Of a stretch of DNA of 34,962 bases, positions 1 to 8,243 are shown in pieces. The DNA is taken from contig NZ_SLYB01000025.1 of NCBI RefSeq assembly GCF_004340985.1, forward strand, positions 1-34,962, written 5' to 3'. This DNA is from Cricetibacter osteomyelitidis (GTDB lineage Bacteria > Pseudomonadota > Gammaproteobacteria > Enterobacterales > Pasteurellaceae). The translations under genes and the position numbers were made by a program. Under the pieces are notes generated by a model. The model saw only the letters and a list, made by a program, of their open reading frames with translations, was not told the origin of the DNA and searched no databases. The number at the start of each line of letters is the position of its first letter. Positions within the stretch are counted from its first letter, which is position 1.

Positions 1-1
1 A

Positions 2-2827
2 TCACCAAATGACACGGGTGCAGAGGTTAATCCAACAACGGGCGTGGTTAATATCCCGGCGGATAAAGTGAAAGACGGTGAGCCGATTAATGCGACAGGT
101 ACGGATGAAAAAGGCAATACTGCCCCGGCAGACTCAAAAAATGCCGGAGACAATCCAGAACCAGATATACCTCAAGTAGATATCAATAAGATCGCAGATC
201 AAGCTCAGATAGGTGACGACACAGGTGATTCTGATGTTTATGCACAATTAACACCGACATTGAATACTAACGGCTATAAAATTTCTGGTACAGCAACAAA
301 TGTGTCAGATGGTACAGAAGTGACCGTAACTATTAATGATGGCAATAGTGATGTGGTAATAGTGAAAACAACAGTTAGCAGTGGTACTTGGGCAGTTGAT
401 ATTTCTCCAAATGCAATTACTAACTTCTCTGCCACAACAGAATACAAAATCACAGCAAGTGTAACTGAAAATGGTACATCTGCTACAGATACGGATGTAA
501 CCATTAAAGTACCAACTGTGGGTATTTCTGTGACAGGGGATATTACCAATGATGTACTTTATCCTGCAACAGAAGAAGATACCAAAACTGAAACGGTATT
601 AACTTATACTGTAAGTATTGATAAACCTACAACGACAGATACAGTTGTGAAAGTAGCACTAACTGGGCGATCTGAACCAACAGTAGATTATAAAATATAT
701 GTGAATGGCACTGAAACTCAAGGAATAGAACACAATGTAAATGTAGGCGAAGGTGAAGATGCGATTCTGGTCAAGGGGAGAGTTATTGAAGTTAAGATTC
801 CGGCTGGTTCGACTTCAGCGACCTTTACCATTGATCCAATTCGTGAAGCAGCTGGCGATCAATTTAATTTTGAAGGACCAGAAACGGTTATTGCTTCAGT
901 TCAGGCAGATAATGCTTATGCTGTTAAGCCGATTAATAGTGAAGCAAATAATGGGGGACAAGCAATTGGCTTAATCCTTGATGCTGATCCTATTGCTTTA
1001 CCGCATTTGAACGGTGATTTATCTTTAGCTTACGGTACCTCATCTTCTGCATTAGAAAAAAATCAAAATGCTAATAAAGCTTGGACAGTCAGCACTGTAC
1101 CGGGTAAAGACAATGGTAAAGATACTGGTGATGCAATTATTATGACTGATCGTGGAGATAAACTTTATATTGGTTATTATTCAAATGGAAGAGATTCAGA
1201 TACTAAAGGTAATTTCGCAAACTATGCAGATGGTGGTGCTTCTCGTGAGAAAACCGATGGTCGTGCTTCAACTTCAACAATTGATATGGGCAAGGGCGAT
1301 GATATCTTGAAAATCCGAGGTAGTATACTTACAAACGGTGATGATATAACTGGAATGCGAACTCATATATATCTTGGCGAAGGTAACGATAAACTTGAAC
1401 TTAATGGGCAATTTGGTGATGGTATTACAACTGGTGATAAAGCATTTATCTTTGCGGAATCTGGTGATGATACTATTATGATAGGTAAACACTCAAACGG
1501 TAATCTATATGCAGGTAGTGGTAGTGACCAAATTACTATTGGGGGTATTGCTAATGGTTTAATTGATTTGGGTAGTGGTAATGAAATGTCAGATCGCTAT
1601 TTAGATAAATATCAAGACGGTTCAGAGCGTAGCTTAGGTAATGATGACAATATTGATACTGCAAGTTCAGAAAATACCTTAACCATTGATGGGGAAGGTA
1701 CTTCATCCACTGTAAGTCATACGGCAAAAATTTACGGTGGAGCGGGTACAGATAATGTTATTATTAAGAAAGGTTGGTATGCTGGTAATGCCGAGATGGA
1801 TCTTGGTAATGGTGATAATAGCTTTACTATGGAACATGATGGTATTGGTGTTAACGCTAAAGTGAAGATGGGATCGGGTAATGATACTGTAAATATTGCC
1901 GGAGAACATCGTGGCACGATGGATCTTAGTGCAGGAAATAATGCCATTTCTCTTGGTAGCAGTTCTGGTAGCATTATAACCACTGATGGTAATGATCAGG
2001 TAACTATCACAGGTACTCACAGTGGTACAATAAATCTCGGTGATGGTGATAATGAAGTTACTATCGGCAACGGTAATGGGGATATTACTGTAGGTTCTGG
2101 TAATGATACCATCAAAGTAAATAGTGATTACAAAGGTAATCTTGTGTTGGGAGAAGGGGATAATACCGTAAATATTGAAGGTTCTTACACCAATAGTGGT
2201 ATCTATGGCAGAACTATCACAACCGGTGCTGGTGATGATAGTGTTGAGATTCATGGTGATTTCACCGCTAAAGAAATTAATCTTGGCAATGGTGATAATA
2301 CGGTTTCTATTGCTGGCTCTGTTTCTGGAACAATCATTACTGGAGAAGGTGTAGATAATATTACACTAGGTAAAGGTTTTACCGGCAAAATGAATCTTGG
2401 TGCAGGTGATGACACCATTACTGTAACCGGTTCAAGCGTGACGATTAATGGTACGATTGACGGTGGTGATGGCAAAGACACTCTCTTAGTGAGAGGTGCT
2501 GGCAATGAGATCAAATTTACCAACATTATGAATGTTGAGGTGATTGATTTAACCGGTTCTGGAGCGAATAAACTTACTGATGTTTGGTCTGATTATGTGA
2601 AAAAATCCACCAATCCAATTTATGTCAAAGGTGATGCTGGAGATCAAGTGAATCTTGGCGTTCAAAGTGGTCAGAACTTAGGAGATAAAATTGTTGGCGT
2701 GACTCGTCCATCTTGGACTTTAACTAGTCAAACAACCGATAGTGATGGTATAGAATATAATGTTTATACCTACCAAGGTGATAACACAACTACGATTAAT
2801 ATCCAAACCGATATCGAAGTGATCTAA
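2..2827 (+). CDS. C-terminal part of a giant secreted RTX-like adhesin (5' partial)
   Basis: The frame is open to the first base of the window, so this is the last 941 residues of a larger protein; the GTG at 44 is only an internal Val codon. In order: a Thr/Asp/Gly-rich linker resembling those of BapA/LapA-type adhesins, an Ig-like beta domain (about nt 240-520), a Calx-beta-like domain (about 520-1010), a long stretch of Gly-Asp/Asn repeats (about 1280-2490), and a C-terminal segment containing VEVIDLTGSGANKLT and KGDAGDQVNL. Proteins with this architecture are known to leave the cell through type I secretion with an uncleaved C-terminal signal. That is inference here, because no TolC, HlyB or HlyD homologue is in the window. 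There is no cysteine in the visible part. The likely role is surface adhesion or biofilm matrix; the ligand is unknown. Confidence 0.8.
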   Translation, partial: SPNDTGAEVNPTTGVVNIPADKVKDGEPINATGTDEKGNTAPADSKNAGDNPEPDIPQVDINKIADQAQIGDDTGDSDVYAQLTPTLNTNGYKISGTATNVSDGTEVTVTINDGNSDVVIVKTTVSSGTWAVDISPNAITNFSATTEYKITASVTENGTSATDTDVTIKVPTVGISVTGDITNDVLYPATEEDTKTETVLTYTVSIDKPTTTDTVVKVALTGRSEPTVDYKIYVNGTETQGIEHNVNVGEGEDAILVKGRVIEVKIPAGSTSATFTIDPIREAAGDQFNFEGPETVIASVQADNAYAVKPINSEANNGGQAIGLILDADPIALPHLNGDLSLAYGTSSSALEKNQNANKAWTVSTVPGKDNGKDTGDAIIMTDRGDKLYIGYYSNGRDSDTKGNFANYADGGASREKTDGRASTSTIDMGKGDDILKIRGSILTNGDDITGMRTHIYLGEGNDKLELNGQFGDGITTGDKAFIFAESGDDTIMIGKHSNGNLYAGSGSDQITIGGIANGLIDLGSGNEMSDRYLDKYQDGSERSLGNDDNIDTASSENTLTIDGEGTSSTVSHTAKIYGGAGTDNVIIKKGWYAGNAEMDLGNGDNSFTMEHDGIGVNAKVKMGSGNDTVNIAGEHRGTMDLSAGNNAISLGSSSGSIITTDGNDQVTITGTHSGTINLGDGDNEVTIGNGNGDITVGSGNDTIKVNSDYKGNLVLGEGDNTVNIEGSYTNSGIYGRTITTGAGDDSVEIHGDFTAKEINLGNGDNTVSIAGSVSGTIITGEGVDNITLGKGFTGKMNLGAGDDTITVTGSSVTINGTIDGGDGKDTLLVRGAGNEIKFTNIMNVEVIDLTGSGANKLTDVWSDYVKKSTNPIYVKGDAGDQVNLGVQSGQNLGDKIVGVTRPSWTLTSQTTDSDGIEYNVYTYQGDNTTTINIQTDIEVI
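1282..2490 (+). repeat. Gly-Asp/Asn tandem protein repeats (RTX-like beta-roll)
   Basis: The adhesin repeats short units of the form [LMTV]GxG(D/N)(D/N)xxx[IV], such as MGSGNDTVNI, VGSGNDTIKV, LGEGDNTVNI, LGNGDNTVSI and LGAGDDTITV, with roughly 20 residues from one to the next and a GxI/GxM turn between them. The DNA is diverged, so these are protein-level repeats. The spacing is longer than the classical nonapeptide RTX array, suggesting a wider beta-helix or roll. Calcium binding is likely by analogy only. Confidence 0.7.
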
Positions 2828-2853
2828 CCTCACTAAAAACCCATTAAAAACAG

Positions 2854-2884
2854 ACCGCACTTTTGCTAACGCCTAAAGTGCGGT
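2854..2884. terminator. Inverted uptake-signal pair, bidirectional terminator
   Basis: ACCGCACTTT at 2854-2863 and AAAGTGCGGT at 2875-2884 form a perfect 10-bp stem with an 11-nt loop, followed by TTAATTTTT on the plus strand. It lies between the converging adhesin and ycjF genes and can serve both. Confidence 0.75.
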
Positions 2885-3976
2885 TTAATTTTTGATACTT
2901 ACTTTTTCTTTTTCGGTTGTTTTATTTCCGCCTAATATCGTTGATTTTATGGAACTTAATAATTCCCGATAAATTATATTTAACCGGGGTTTCTCATCTT
3001 GTTGGAATGTTAACGGACGGCAAAATTCCATTGTCTTAATACCTAAACGGGCGGTTAACAATCCAATGCCGATGCCCTGTGCGGCACGGGCGGAAAGTTT
3101 GGCGGTGAGATCTTGTGAAAGCCAATCCATACCAAAATCATGAACTAATTCGGTAGCACCGGCGAAAGCAATATTGAGCAATACCATACGCAACAAACGG
3201 ATACGGCTAAAATATCCCAGTTCAATGCCATAGAGTTTGGCGAGTTGGTTGATTAAACGAATATTCCGCCAAGCAATAAAAAACATATCCACCAACGCCA
3301 ATGGACTGATTGCTACGATAACGGTTGCTTCGGATGCGTGACGGGTAATCATTTTTTTCGCTTGTGTATCAATTTGCTGCAATACATTCTGACTGAATAA
3401 ATAAGTCACTTCTTGTCCGGAATGGGCTTCGTTGATTTGATTTTGCCAGCTTACGATCGATGGATGTTGTTCGTCCAATTGCATTGATTTGGCTACATTT
3501 AAACAAAGATTTTTGCCTTGATTAAAGCTTTCATCACCTAAAACAGTGGCAGAATTTACCGCACTTTGACTAGCATAAACAATATTTTGGCTTTGCCGTT
3601 TAAATTCGTCCCGTTTTTTCAGATGAATTAAGCGTTTCCATTCATTTAAAATTGCTCCGATCCCCAATATCACAAAAACAAAACTCACAATGGCAAAAGC
3701 AAAGTAAATCCATTGATTTTGTTGATAAGTATCAAGCAGCCACTGTACCGATTGTGCGACACTGGCGACTAAAAACAAAAGTACTGTGGCTCCCAGCACT
3801 TTTTTCCACCAACGGGGTTTGGGTTGCACAATTTGTTCAAATAATTCCCCTTCTAACATTTCGCTATTTTCCGTTTCCGGATCAGGGATAGCAAATTCTG
3901 CATTAAATTCTTGTTTAGGCATAAATTTTTCTTGTGGTGTATATTGCGGTTTTTGTTCAAAAATAATTTTGCTCAA
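2885..3976 (-). CDS. ycjF: YcjF-family inner membrane protein (UPF0283/DUF697)
   Basis: A 363-residue protein that matches the YcjF family along its length: an acidic N-terminus, two membrane segments at about residues 68-115, and the conserved C-terminal block with SPLALVDMFFIAWRN, YGIELGYFSR and QGIGIGLLTARLG. In enterobacteria ycjF follows ycjX in the phage-shock operon and has no settled biochemical function. Here the two are parted by about 2.1 kb. The start is TTG (3974-3976) with AAGGAAAG just upstream; no in-frame ATG fits. The IS1016-type element ends 25 bp upstream of this start, so any native promoter of ycjF has been displaced and expression may now depend on the element or on a weak A/T-rich sequence beside it. 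Confidence 0.85.
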   Translation of the reverse strand: MSKIIFEQKPQYTPQEKFMPKQEFNAEFAIPDPETENSEMLEGELFEQIVQPKPRWWKKVLGATVLLFLVASVAQSVQWLLDTYQQNQWIYFAFAIVSFVFVILGIGAILNEWKRLIHLKKRDEFKRQSQNIVYASQSAVNSATVLGDESFNQGKNLCLNVAKSMQLDEQHPSIVSWQNQINEAHSGQEVTYLFSQNVLQQIDTQAKKMITRHASEATVIVAISPLALVDMFFIAWRNIRLINQLAKLYGIELGYFSRIRLLRMVLLNIAFAGATELVHDFGMDWLSQDLTAKLSARAAQGIGIGLLTARLGIKTMEFCRPLTFQQDEKPRLNIIYRELLSSIKSTILGGNKTTEKEKVSIKN

Positions 3977-4001
3977 TGGACTTTCCTTTATAATTAAAAA
4001 A

Positions 4002-4714
4002 GGGGCTGTATTAGATTAGCCCTAAATTTCACACCATTTTCGCAATGTTTTTAACTGCTCTTTTGGTGTTCCAAAGTTAAACCGAAATTCGCATTCTTTC
4101 AAGAAAAATGGGAAATTTTTTCGGTCAATTCCATTATATTTTCGAAGTACCCGCTTGGCTTGACTCCAAAAATTTTCAATGCCGTTGATGTGATTTTGCT
4201 TCACTGCAAAAAGCTCGGAATGGTTGCTCCGCTCGTGATGAAATTCACTCACATCAAGTACATCATAGCTGCGATACGTATCGGTATAAACCCAACTGTC
4301 CGGCTTGATTTTCCTTGCTATGACAGGCATTAACGTGCTTGATTTGGTATTTTCAACGACAACTGTATAGACTTTTCCTTGTCGTTTCAAAATGCCGAAA
4401 ACCGCTACCTTACCGGCGGATCCTCGTCCTCTTTTGCCTTTCCGATGACCACCGAAATAGCTCTCATCAAGTTCTATTTGCCCCTCGAAAACTTCATCGG
4501 CTTCAAGGGCTAAATGATAGCTGATGACTTCACGAATTTTACGATAGAACAGGGCAGCGGAATTCTGGTTTATTCCTAATAAATCTGCTGCCGATCTTGC
4601 TGTCACTTCCAACACAAAAAACTCAAGCAGTTTTTTCTGTATAGTTTTCTTTAATTTACAATGGGTTATCTTCATTTTTATAGACTAGCATACTTGCTAA
4701 TCTAATACAGCCCC
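4002..4714 (-). mobile_element. IS1016-type insertion sequence (IS1595 family)
   Basis: The 713-bp element is bounded by perfect 19-bp terminal inverted repeats (4002-4020 and 4696-4714, outer end GGGGCTGTATTAGATTAGC). It contains one intact transposase. The flanks read ATTAAAAAA on the left (3993-4001) and AATAAAAAA on the right (4715-4723), a 9-bp near-duplication with one mismatch that may be a decayed target site or just A-rich sequence. Size, end sequence and gene content fit IS1016, common in Haemophilus. Confidence 0.92.
4022..4675 (-). CDS. IS1016-type transposase (IS1595 family, ISXO2-like DDE domain)
   Basis: This is an intact 217-residue transposase that fills nearly all of the element. 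The catalytic residues appear as D70 in IELDESYFGG, D132 in VYTDTYRSYD and E167 in GIENFWSQAKR, matching the ISXO2/IS1595 pattern. An N-terminal helix-turn-helix-like region (about residues 26-50, AADLLGINQNSAALFYRKI) is expected to contact the ends. The stop codon lies 2 bp inside the left repeat and the ATG is about 20 bp inside the right one. Nothing suggests inactivation, so the element may be mobile. Confidence 0.93.
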   Translation of the reverse strand: MKITHCKLKKTIQKKLLEFFVLEVTARSAADLLGINQNSAALFYRKIREVISYHLALEADEVFEGQIELDESYFGGHRKGKRGRGSAGKVAVFGILKRQGKVYTVVVENTKSSTLMPVIARKIKPDSWVYTDTYRSYDVLDVSEFHHERSNHSELFAVKQNHINGIENFWSQAKRVLRKYNGIDRKNFPFFLKECEFRFNFGTPKEQLKTLRKWCEI

Positions 4715-4727
4715 AATAAAAAATATA

Positions 4728-4762
4728 ACCGCACTTTTTAAGTTTTTCCAAAAAAGTGCGGT
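4728..4762. terminator. Inverted uptake-signal pair terminator
   Basis: ACCGCACTTTTT and AAAAAAGTGCGGT face each other across a short A/T loop, just downstream of the small lipoprotein gene on the minus strand. On the plus strand it is followed by CTGTTTTTG. Confidence 0.7.
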
Positions 4763-4783
4763 CTGTTTTTGTAGAATTTATAT

Positions 4784-5095
4784 TTACCAATAACGCCAGT
4801 AGCGGCCGCTATGGTGGTAATAACCGAAAGACGGCACAATGGCAATATTCGGCTGGCTGACGCGAGTGGTTTGTGCCCGAGGACGGCTATCGCTGGCATT
4901 GAGCGGATAATCCACTTCTTTTTGTGCTTTATTGCGTTGAGACGGTGGCACGGTATTGCCGCTAGCGACTTTCGCATTGTATTCATTTACTGTTTTCATA
5001 TCTAACGCCATTTGCGGTTGATTTTTAGGTTGGCTGGTACAACCTACAGTCAATAATAATGCAAATAACAGTGTAGTTAGCGATAATTTTTTCAT
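4784..5095 (-). CDS. Small outer-membrane or periplasmic lipoprotein
   Basis: A 103-residue protein that I do not recognise as a named family. The start at 5095 is chosen over an upstream in-frame codon because AGGAGA sits 7 bases before this ATG and the signal peptide then begins normally. Residues 1-19 (MKKLSLTTLLFALLLTVGC) form a lipoprotein signal with lipobox LTVGC, so Cys19 should be lipidated. Serine or threonine after the cysteine favours outer-membrane sorting. The mature part is polar and Pro/Gln-rich, then ends in an aromatic tail (YYHHSGRYWRYW). It is monocistronic and divergent from the OmpA-domain lipoprotein gene, with which it shares the upstream region. Confidence 0.75.
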   Translation of the reverse strand: MKKLSLTTLLFALLLTVGCTSQPKNQPQMALDMKTVNEYNAKVASGNTVPPSQRNKAQKEVDYPLNASDSRPRAQTTRVSQPNIAIVPSFGYYHHSGRYWRYW

Positions 5096-5207
5096 AAGAT
5101 TTCTCCTATTCTCATTTAGTTCTTTCACATTATAACGCAGTTTTTATTTAAGAATGTAAAGAGAAATGTAAATAAATATAAGACTGATGAATTTATCAGG
5201 CGAATAA

Positions 5208-5236
5208 TTGAATATAAAAAATAATATTGTTAGAAT
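5208..5236 (+). promoter_or_regulatory. Predicted sigma70 promoter of the OmpA-domain lipoprotein gene
   Basis: TTGAAT (5208-5213) and TAGAAT (5231-5236) are spaced by 17 bp, 62 bp before the chosen ATG. Its position inside a nominal upstream extension of the reading frame argues against a start at 5208. Confidence 0.55.
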
Positions 5237-5297
5237 TTGTCACACTTATAACGATATTGTTATATTCATTCTTTTTTTGTTAACTAAGGACAGATTG

Positions 5298-6056
5298 ATG
5301 AAATTATCAAGTTATTTATTGACCGCAGTTGCAGCCGTTTCTTTAGCGGCATGCGGGAATTTGAGTAAAGTTTCTGATGAAGGAACAACCGATAAACCCG
5401 TATGGCCGAAAATTGAATCTTCAACCTTTAGCAGTTTCGGTACGCAATACGGTTCCTGGCCTAATTGGGATAATGTTAATACGATTGAAAAAGGGATGAA
5501 TAAAGAACAAATCAGACAGTTAGTCGGAGATCCTCAATTTGCCGAAGGCTTATTCGGCGTGCGTGAGTGGGACTATGTCTTTAATTATCGTGAGCATGGT
5601 GAGCATAAAATTTGTCAATATAAAGTTTTGTTTGATAAAAATGGCGAGGCACAATCTTTCTTCTGGTTGCCTGAAAGCTGTAATGTAAAACATGGTGATA
5701 ATATTGATATGTCAGCTGATTTTATATTCGATTTCAATAAAGATACGTTAAGTGCCGGCGGTCAACGTATTTTGACTAATGTAGCGAAAATATTAAGCAA
5801 TACCACACAATCTTTCACGATTAACGGCTATGCAGATCGTTTAGGCAGCGATGTGGCGAATTTAAAACTTTCTCAACGTCGTGCGGAACGCGTGAAAAAT
5901 GAATTGATTACCTTGGGTATTGAGCCTGCCCGCATTACTTCCGTCGTTGGTCATGGCAAAGCGGATCAAGTGAAAGCTTGTAATGATCAAAGCGGAGCGG
6001 AATTACGCGAATGTTTGCGTCCGAATCGCCGCGTGGTGATTGAGTTAGTCAAATAA
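5298..6056 (+). CDS. Lipoprotein with BamE-like and OmpA C-terminal domains
   Basis: The ATG at 5298 is preceded by TAAGGA and opens a lipoprotein signal (MKLSSYLLTAVAAVSLAAC, Cys19), giving 252 residues. Two domains follow. Residues about 55-130 resemble the SmpA/OmlA (BamE) fold: an amphipathic start KGMNKEQIRQLVGDP, then VREWDYVFNY and a C-terminal strand. Residues about 140-252 are an OmpA-like peptidoglycan-binding domain with FDFNKDTLS, NGYADRLGS and LSQRRAERVKNEL; the Asp of YADRLGS and the Arg of QRRAERV are those that hold diaminopimelate in the family. The protein should sit in the outer membrane by its lipid and grip the cell wall. A role in outer-membrane assembly or tethering is inference. 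Confidence 0.85.
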   Translation: MKLSSYLLTAVAAVSLAACGNLSKVSDEGTTDKPVWPKIESSTFSSFGTQYGSWPNWDNVNTIEKGMNKEQIRQLVGDPQFAEGLFGVREWDYVFNYREHGEHKICQYKVLFDKNGEAQSFFWLPESCNVKHGDNIDMSADFIFDFNKDTLSAGGQRILTNVAKILSNTTQSFTINGYADRLGSDVANLKLSQRRAERVKNELITLGIEPARITSVVGHGKADQVKACNDQSGAELRECLRPNRRVVIELVK

Positions 6057-6076
6057 TTTTGAGTAATCGAATGAAG

Positions 6077-6103
6077 AGCCTGTGTGATGATACGGGCTTT
6101 TTT
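6077..6103 (+). terminator. Rho-independent terminator
   Basis: AGCCTGT (6077-6083) pairs with ACGGGCT (6092-6098), a 7-bp stem with one G-U pair, followed by TTTTTT. It ends the OmpA-domain gene just before the converging ycjX stop codon. Confidence 0.75.
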
Positions 6104-6104
6104 G

Positions 6105-7520
6105 TTATTCCAATTTATCTCCGATTAAAAATTGCAATACGGTATCCATGCGTAAGTGCGGTATGATTTCATTATTTTTTAAGGGTTGCGGTTCGAATTG
6201 ATCAAATTCAAAAGGCCGCGATTTTTTTTGCCAAAAGTCCATATTGGGCAATCTGCTCGGTACGCTACCGGGGTAGAGCGTAACGGGTTGTTTGTCCGAT
6301 GAACGGATTCCCTGTAATGCTTTGAATTGTTGACCGTTTTGTGTCACGATCACTTGTTGCGTAGCACGAATTGCCGCAATGGCAGTATATTCCGTTTGCA
6401 ATCCTTCAAATTCGGCATGCCGCCCGCTTTCTTGTACTAATTGTCGCATTAAGCTGACTAAATTTGGTAATTGATCGCTGGTGATATGATCCGCTTTGCT
6501 TGCCACGAACATCAATTTATCAATGCGTGGTGAGAATAAACGGCTGAGTAACGTACGTTTTCCATAGTGAAAATTTTTGAAAATTTGCTGTAATCCTTCC
6601 CGCATATCTTCGAACGCTTGATGACTATGATTAAGCGGCGTCAAACAATCGGCTAAAATAATCTGGCGATCAAAATGAACGAAATAGTTTTCGTAAAAAG
6701 CTTTTACGATATGATCGCGATAATATTTATAACGTTTATTCAACACTTGAAAATAGCTGTGTTTACTGCTGTTGTTTTTTAAGCTTTGCCATTGTTGAGG
6801 CGTTAAATGCAACAAGGGGAAAAATTGTAATGCCGGTGCACCTTCTAATTCACCCGGCAATACAACACGTCCCGGTTGAATAAAATGTAACCCTTCTGAT
6901 TTACAGGCTTGTAGGTATTGGCGATAGTCATTGGCAAGTTGTGCCAAAATACTTTCATCGGCCGTGGCATTGAGATCGAGTTTTTTAGTTTTTTCTAACC
7001 AATGTTGTGCCAACATAGTGCGTTTGCCATGATGGATCTGCTGTAAAGAATCTGACCATTGTTGATAGTTCAATTCCAATAACGGCAGATCCAATAACCA
7101 TTCGCCGGGATAGTCAAAAATATCCAAATAGAGAGTACCGGTTTCTTTAATATGACGCATTAATCCGTTGGTGTGTTGATAGCGAATAGCCAAACGCGTT
7201 TCGCTCACACCACGGGTGGATTGTGGCCAATGAGGCGGATTCGCACTGAGTGCCCGTAAATTATTTTCATAGTCAAAACGCGGTATTTTGAGATCCGGTT
7301 GGGCAACGCGTTTGACTGCCAGTAAGCTACCGTTACGGGCAGCTTTAAACAATGGTAAGTGAAAATTCTCTTGCCGATTAATATTTAACAGTTGATTGAT
7401 TAAACTGGTAATAAAAGCAGTTTTTCCACTACGGCTTAAACCTGTTACGGCTAAGCGTAAAGTGCGGTCAAAACCGCGATTAATTATTTCGTTTAATTCA
7501 CGTTGAATAAAGTCGAACAT
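6105..7520 (-). CDS. ycjX: YcjX-family P-loop GTPase-like protein (DUF463)
   Basis: 471 residues with a Walker A motif GLSRSGKT at residues 27-34 near the N-terminus. Further along come LYLDIFDYPGEWLLDLPLL, FVHFDRQIILADCLTPLN and MFVASKADHIT, whose final KAD resembles a nucleotide base-specificity motif. Length and motifs agree with YcjX, an ATP/GTP-binding protein of the phage-shock regulon associated with envelope stress. It is translationally coupled to pspC: the two genes overlap by one base (TAATG). It is followed by no ycjF here; the next downstream gene is the convergent OmpA-domain lipoprotein. Confidence 0.9.
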   Translation of the reverse strand: MFDFIQRELNEIINRGFDRTLRLAVTGLSRSGKTAFITSLINQLLNINRQENFHLPLFKAARNGSLLAVKRVAQPDLKIPRFDYENNLRALSANPPHWPQSTRGVSETRLAIRYQHTNGLMRHIKETGTLYLDIFDYPGEWLLDLPLLELNYQQWSDSLQQIHHGKRTMLAQHWLEKTKKLDLNATADESILAQLANDYRQYLQACKSEGLHFIQPGRVVLPGELEGAPALQFFPLLHLTPQQWQSLKNNSSKHSYFQVLNKRYKYYRDHIVKAFYENYFVHFDRQIILADCLTPLNHSHQAFEDMREGLQQIFKNFHYGKRTLLSRLFSPRIDKLMFVASKADHITSDQLPNLVSLMRQLVQESGRHAEFEGLQTEYTAIAAIRATQQVIVTQNGQQFKALQGIRSSDKQPVTLYPGSVPSRLPNMDFWQKKSRPFEFDQFEPQPLKNNEIIPHLRMDTVLQFLIGDKLE

Positions 7521-7876
7521 TATTTTGTTCCTTTATGGAATTGATCACTATGGGTATAACGTTCCACATCGGCCACACGCAATTTTGTGTATTCCAGTTC
7601 AAGACGAATTTGGTGAATTTTTTGTGCCGTTCTGGAAGGCGGATTAACCGAGCCGTTAAAATGAAATTGTGTTATGGGTGTGCGGTAATAGCTTTCCGGT
7701 GCTTTTTCCATAAGCAATACGGCGGCAAAATAAGCCAGCGGTAGGAATAACGTTCCGCCTAGAAAAAATAAAAGTACGAAAGCCTGGCGGATAATCCAAG
7801 TATCCAATCCGAAATGTTTTGCCAATCCGATGCAAACACCGGCAACTTGCCCTTCTTTAGGATAACGATAAATCAT
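7520..7876 (-). CDS. pspC: PspC-like inner membrane phage-shock protein
   Basis: The ATG at 7876 is chosen because GGAG lies 9 bases upstream and the protein then begins directly with the PspC domain (MIYRYPKEGQVAGVCIGLAK); the frame extends 29 codons further upstream without support. The 118-residue product has the PspC domain at residues 1-60, with KHFGLDTWIIRQAFVLL, one or two membrane segments at about 30-60, and a polar C-terminal tail. In enterobacteria PspC works with PspB at the inner membrane to sense envelope stress and recruit PspA. No pspA or pspF is present in this window. Confidence 0.88.
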   Translation of the reverse strand: MIYRYPKEGQVAGVCIGLAKHFGLDTWIIRQAFVLLFFLGGTLFLPLAYFAAVLLMEKAPESYYRTPITQFHFNGSVNPPSRTAQKIHQIRLELEYTKLRVADVERYTHSDQFHKGTK

Positions 7877-7969
7877 AAAAATTTCTCCAAAATTATTCAC
7901 AACCGGCCTGGATCGATTGTTTACCGTCGGCATCGCCAAGATTAAAAAAATTGTTTTTATCACCGCACT

Positions 7970-8206
7970 TTAACGTGTTTCACGCCAATTCGGTTTATGA
8001 TAATCCAATAACGCTTCCAATTGCGTAATGCGTTGCGACAACTGTTTGGTTTCGTTTTCCAGCTCTGTGATTTGTTGTTTTTCTTCTTGTGTCAAACCCA
8101 AGGCAAAATCCTGTTTGCTTTTATAATTTAAATAAAGCCACAGAGGAACGGCGATTAATGCTACAATAAAAGCACAGATTGAAAGCAATAAAAATGAAGT
8201 AAACAT
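7970..8206 (-). CDS. pspB: PspB-like phage-shock membrane protein
   Basis: 78 residues: one N-terminal membrane helix (about residues 3-26), then a charged heptad-like segment (EEKQQITELENETKQLSQRI) that predicts a coiled coil, matching PspB in size and layout. AGGA lies upstream of the ATG. It is the first gene of pspB-pspC-ycjX on the minus strand; the pspC start is about 90 bases downstream, the gap holding an uptake word. It is divergent from sapA. Confidence 0.85.
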   Translation of the reverse strand: MFTSFLLLSICAFIVALIAVPLWLYLNYKSKQDFALGLTQEEKQQITELENETKQLSQRITQLEALLDYHKPNWRETR

Positions 8207-8243
8207 AATCTGATCCTTTTGTTCCTATTAAAAATTAGCTTAT

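Noticed and set aside
1703-2254. Long open frames on the minus strand inside the adhesin
   Set aside because: They mirror the repetitive GGT/GAT/AAT codons of the real gene, lack ribosome sites and have repetitive Ile/Thr-rich translations.
1282-2490. Repeats that could suggest a CRISPR array
   Set aside because: The repeat is at protein level with diverged DNA and no constant repeat or unique spacers.
5208-5297. Upstream start of the OmpA-domain lipoprotein at 5208
   Set aside because: It would include the -35/-10 promoter and bury the lipoprotein signal; the ATG at 5298 has a proper ribosome site.
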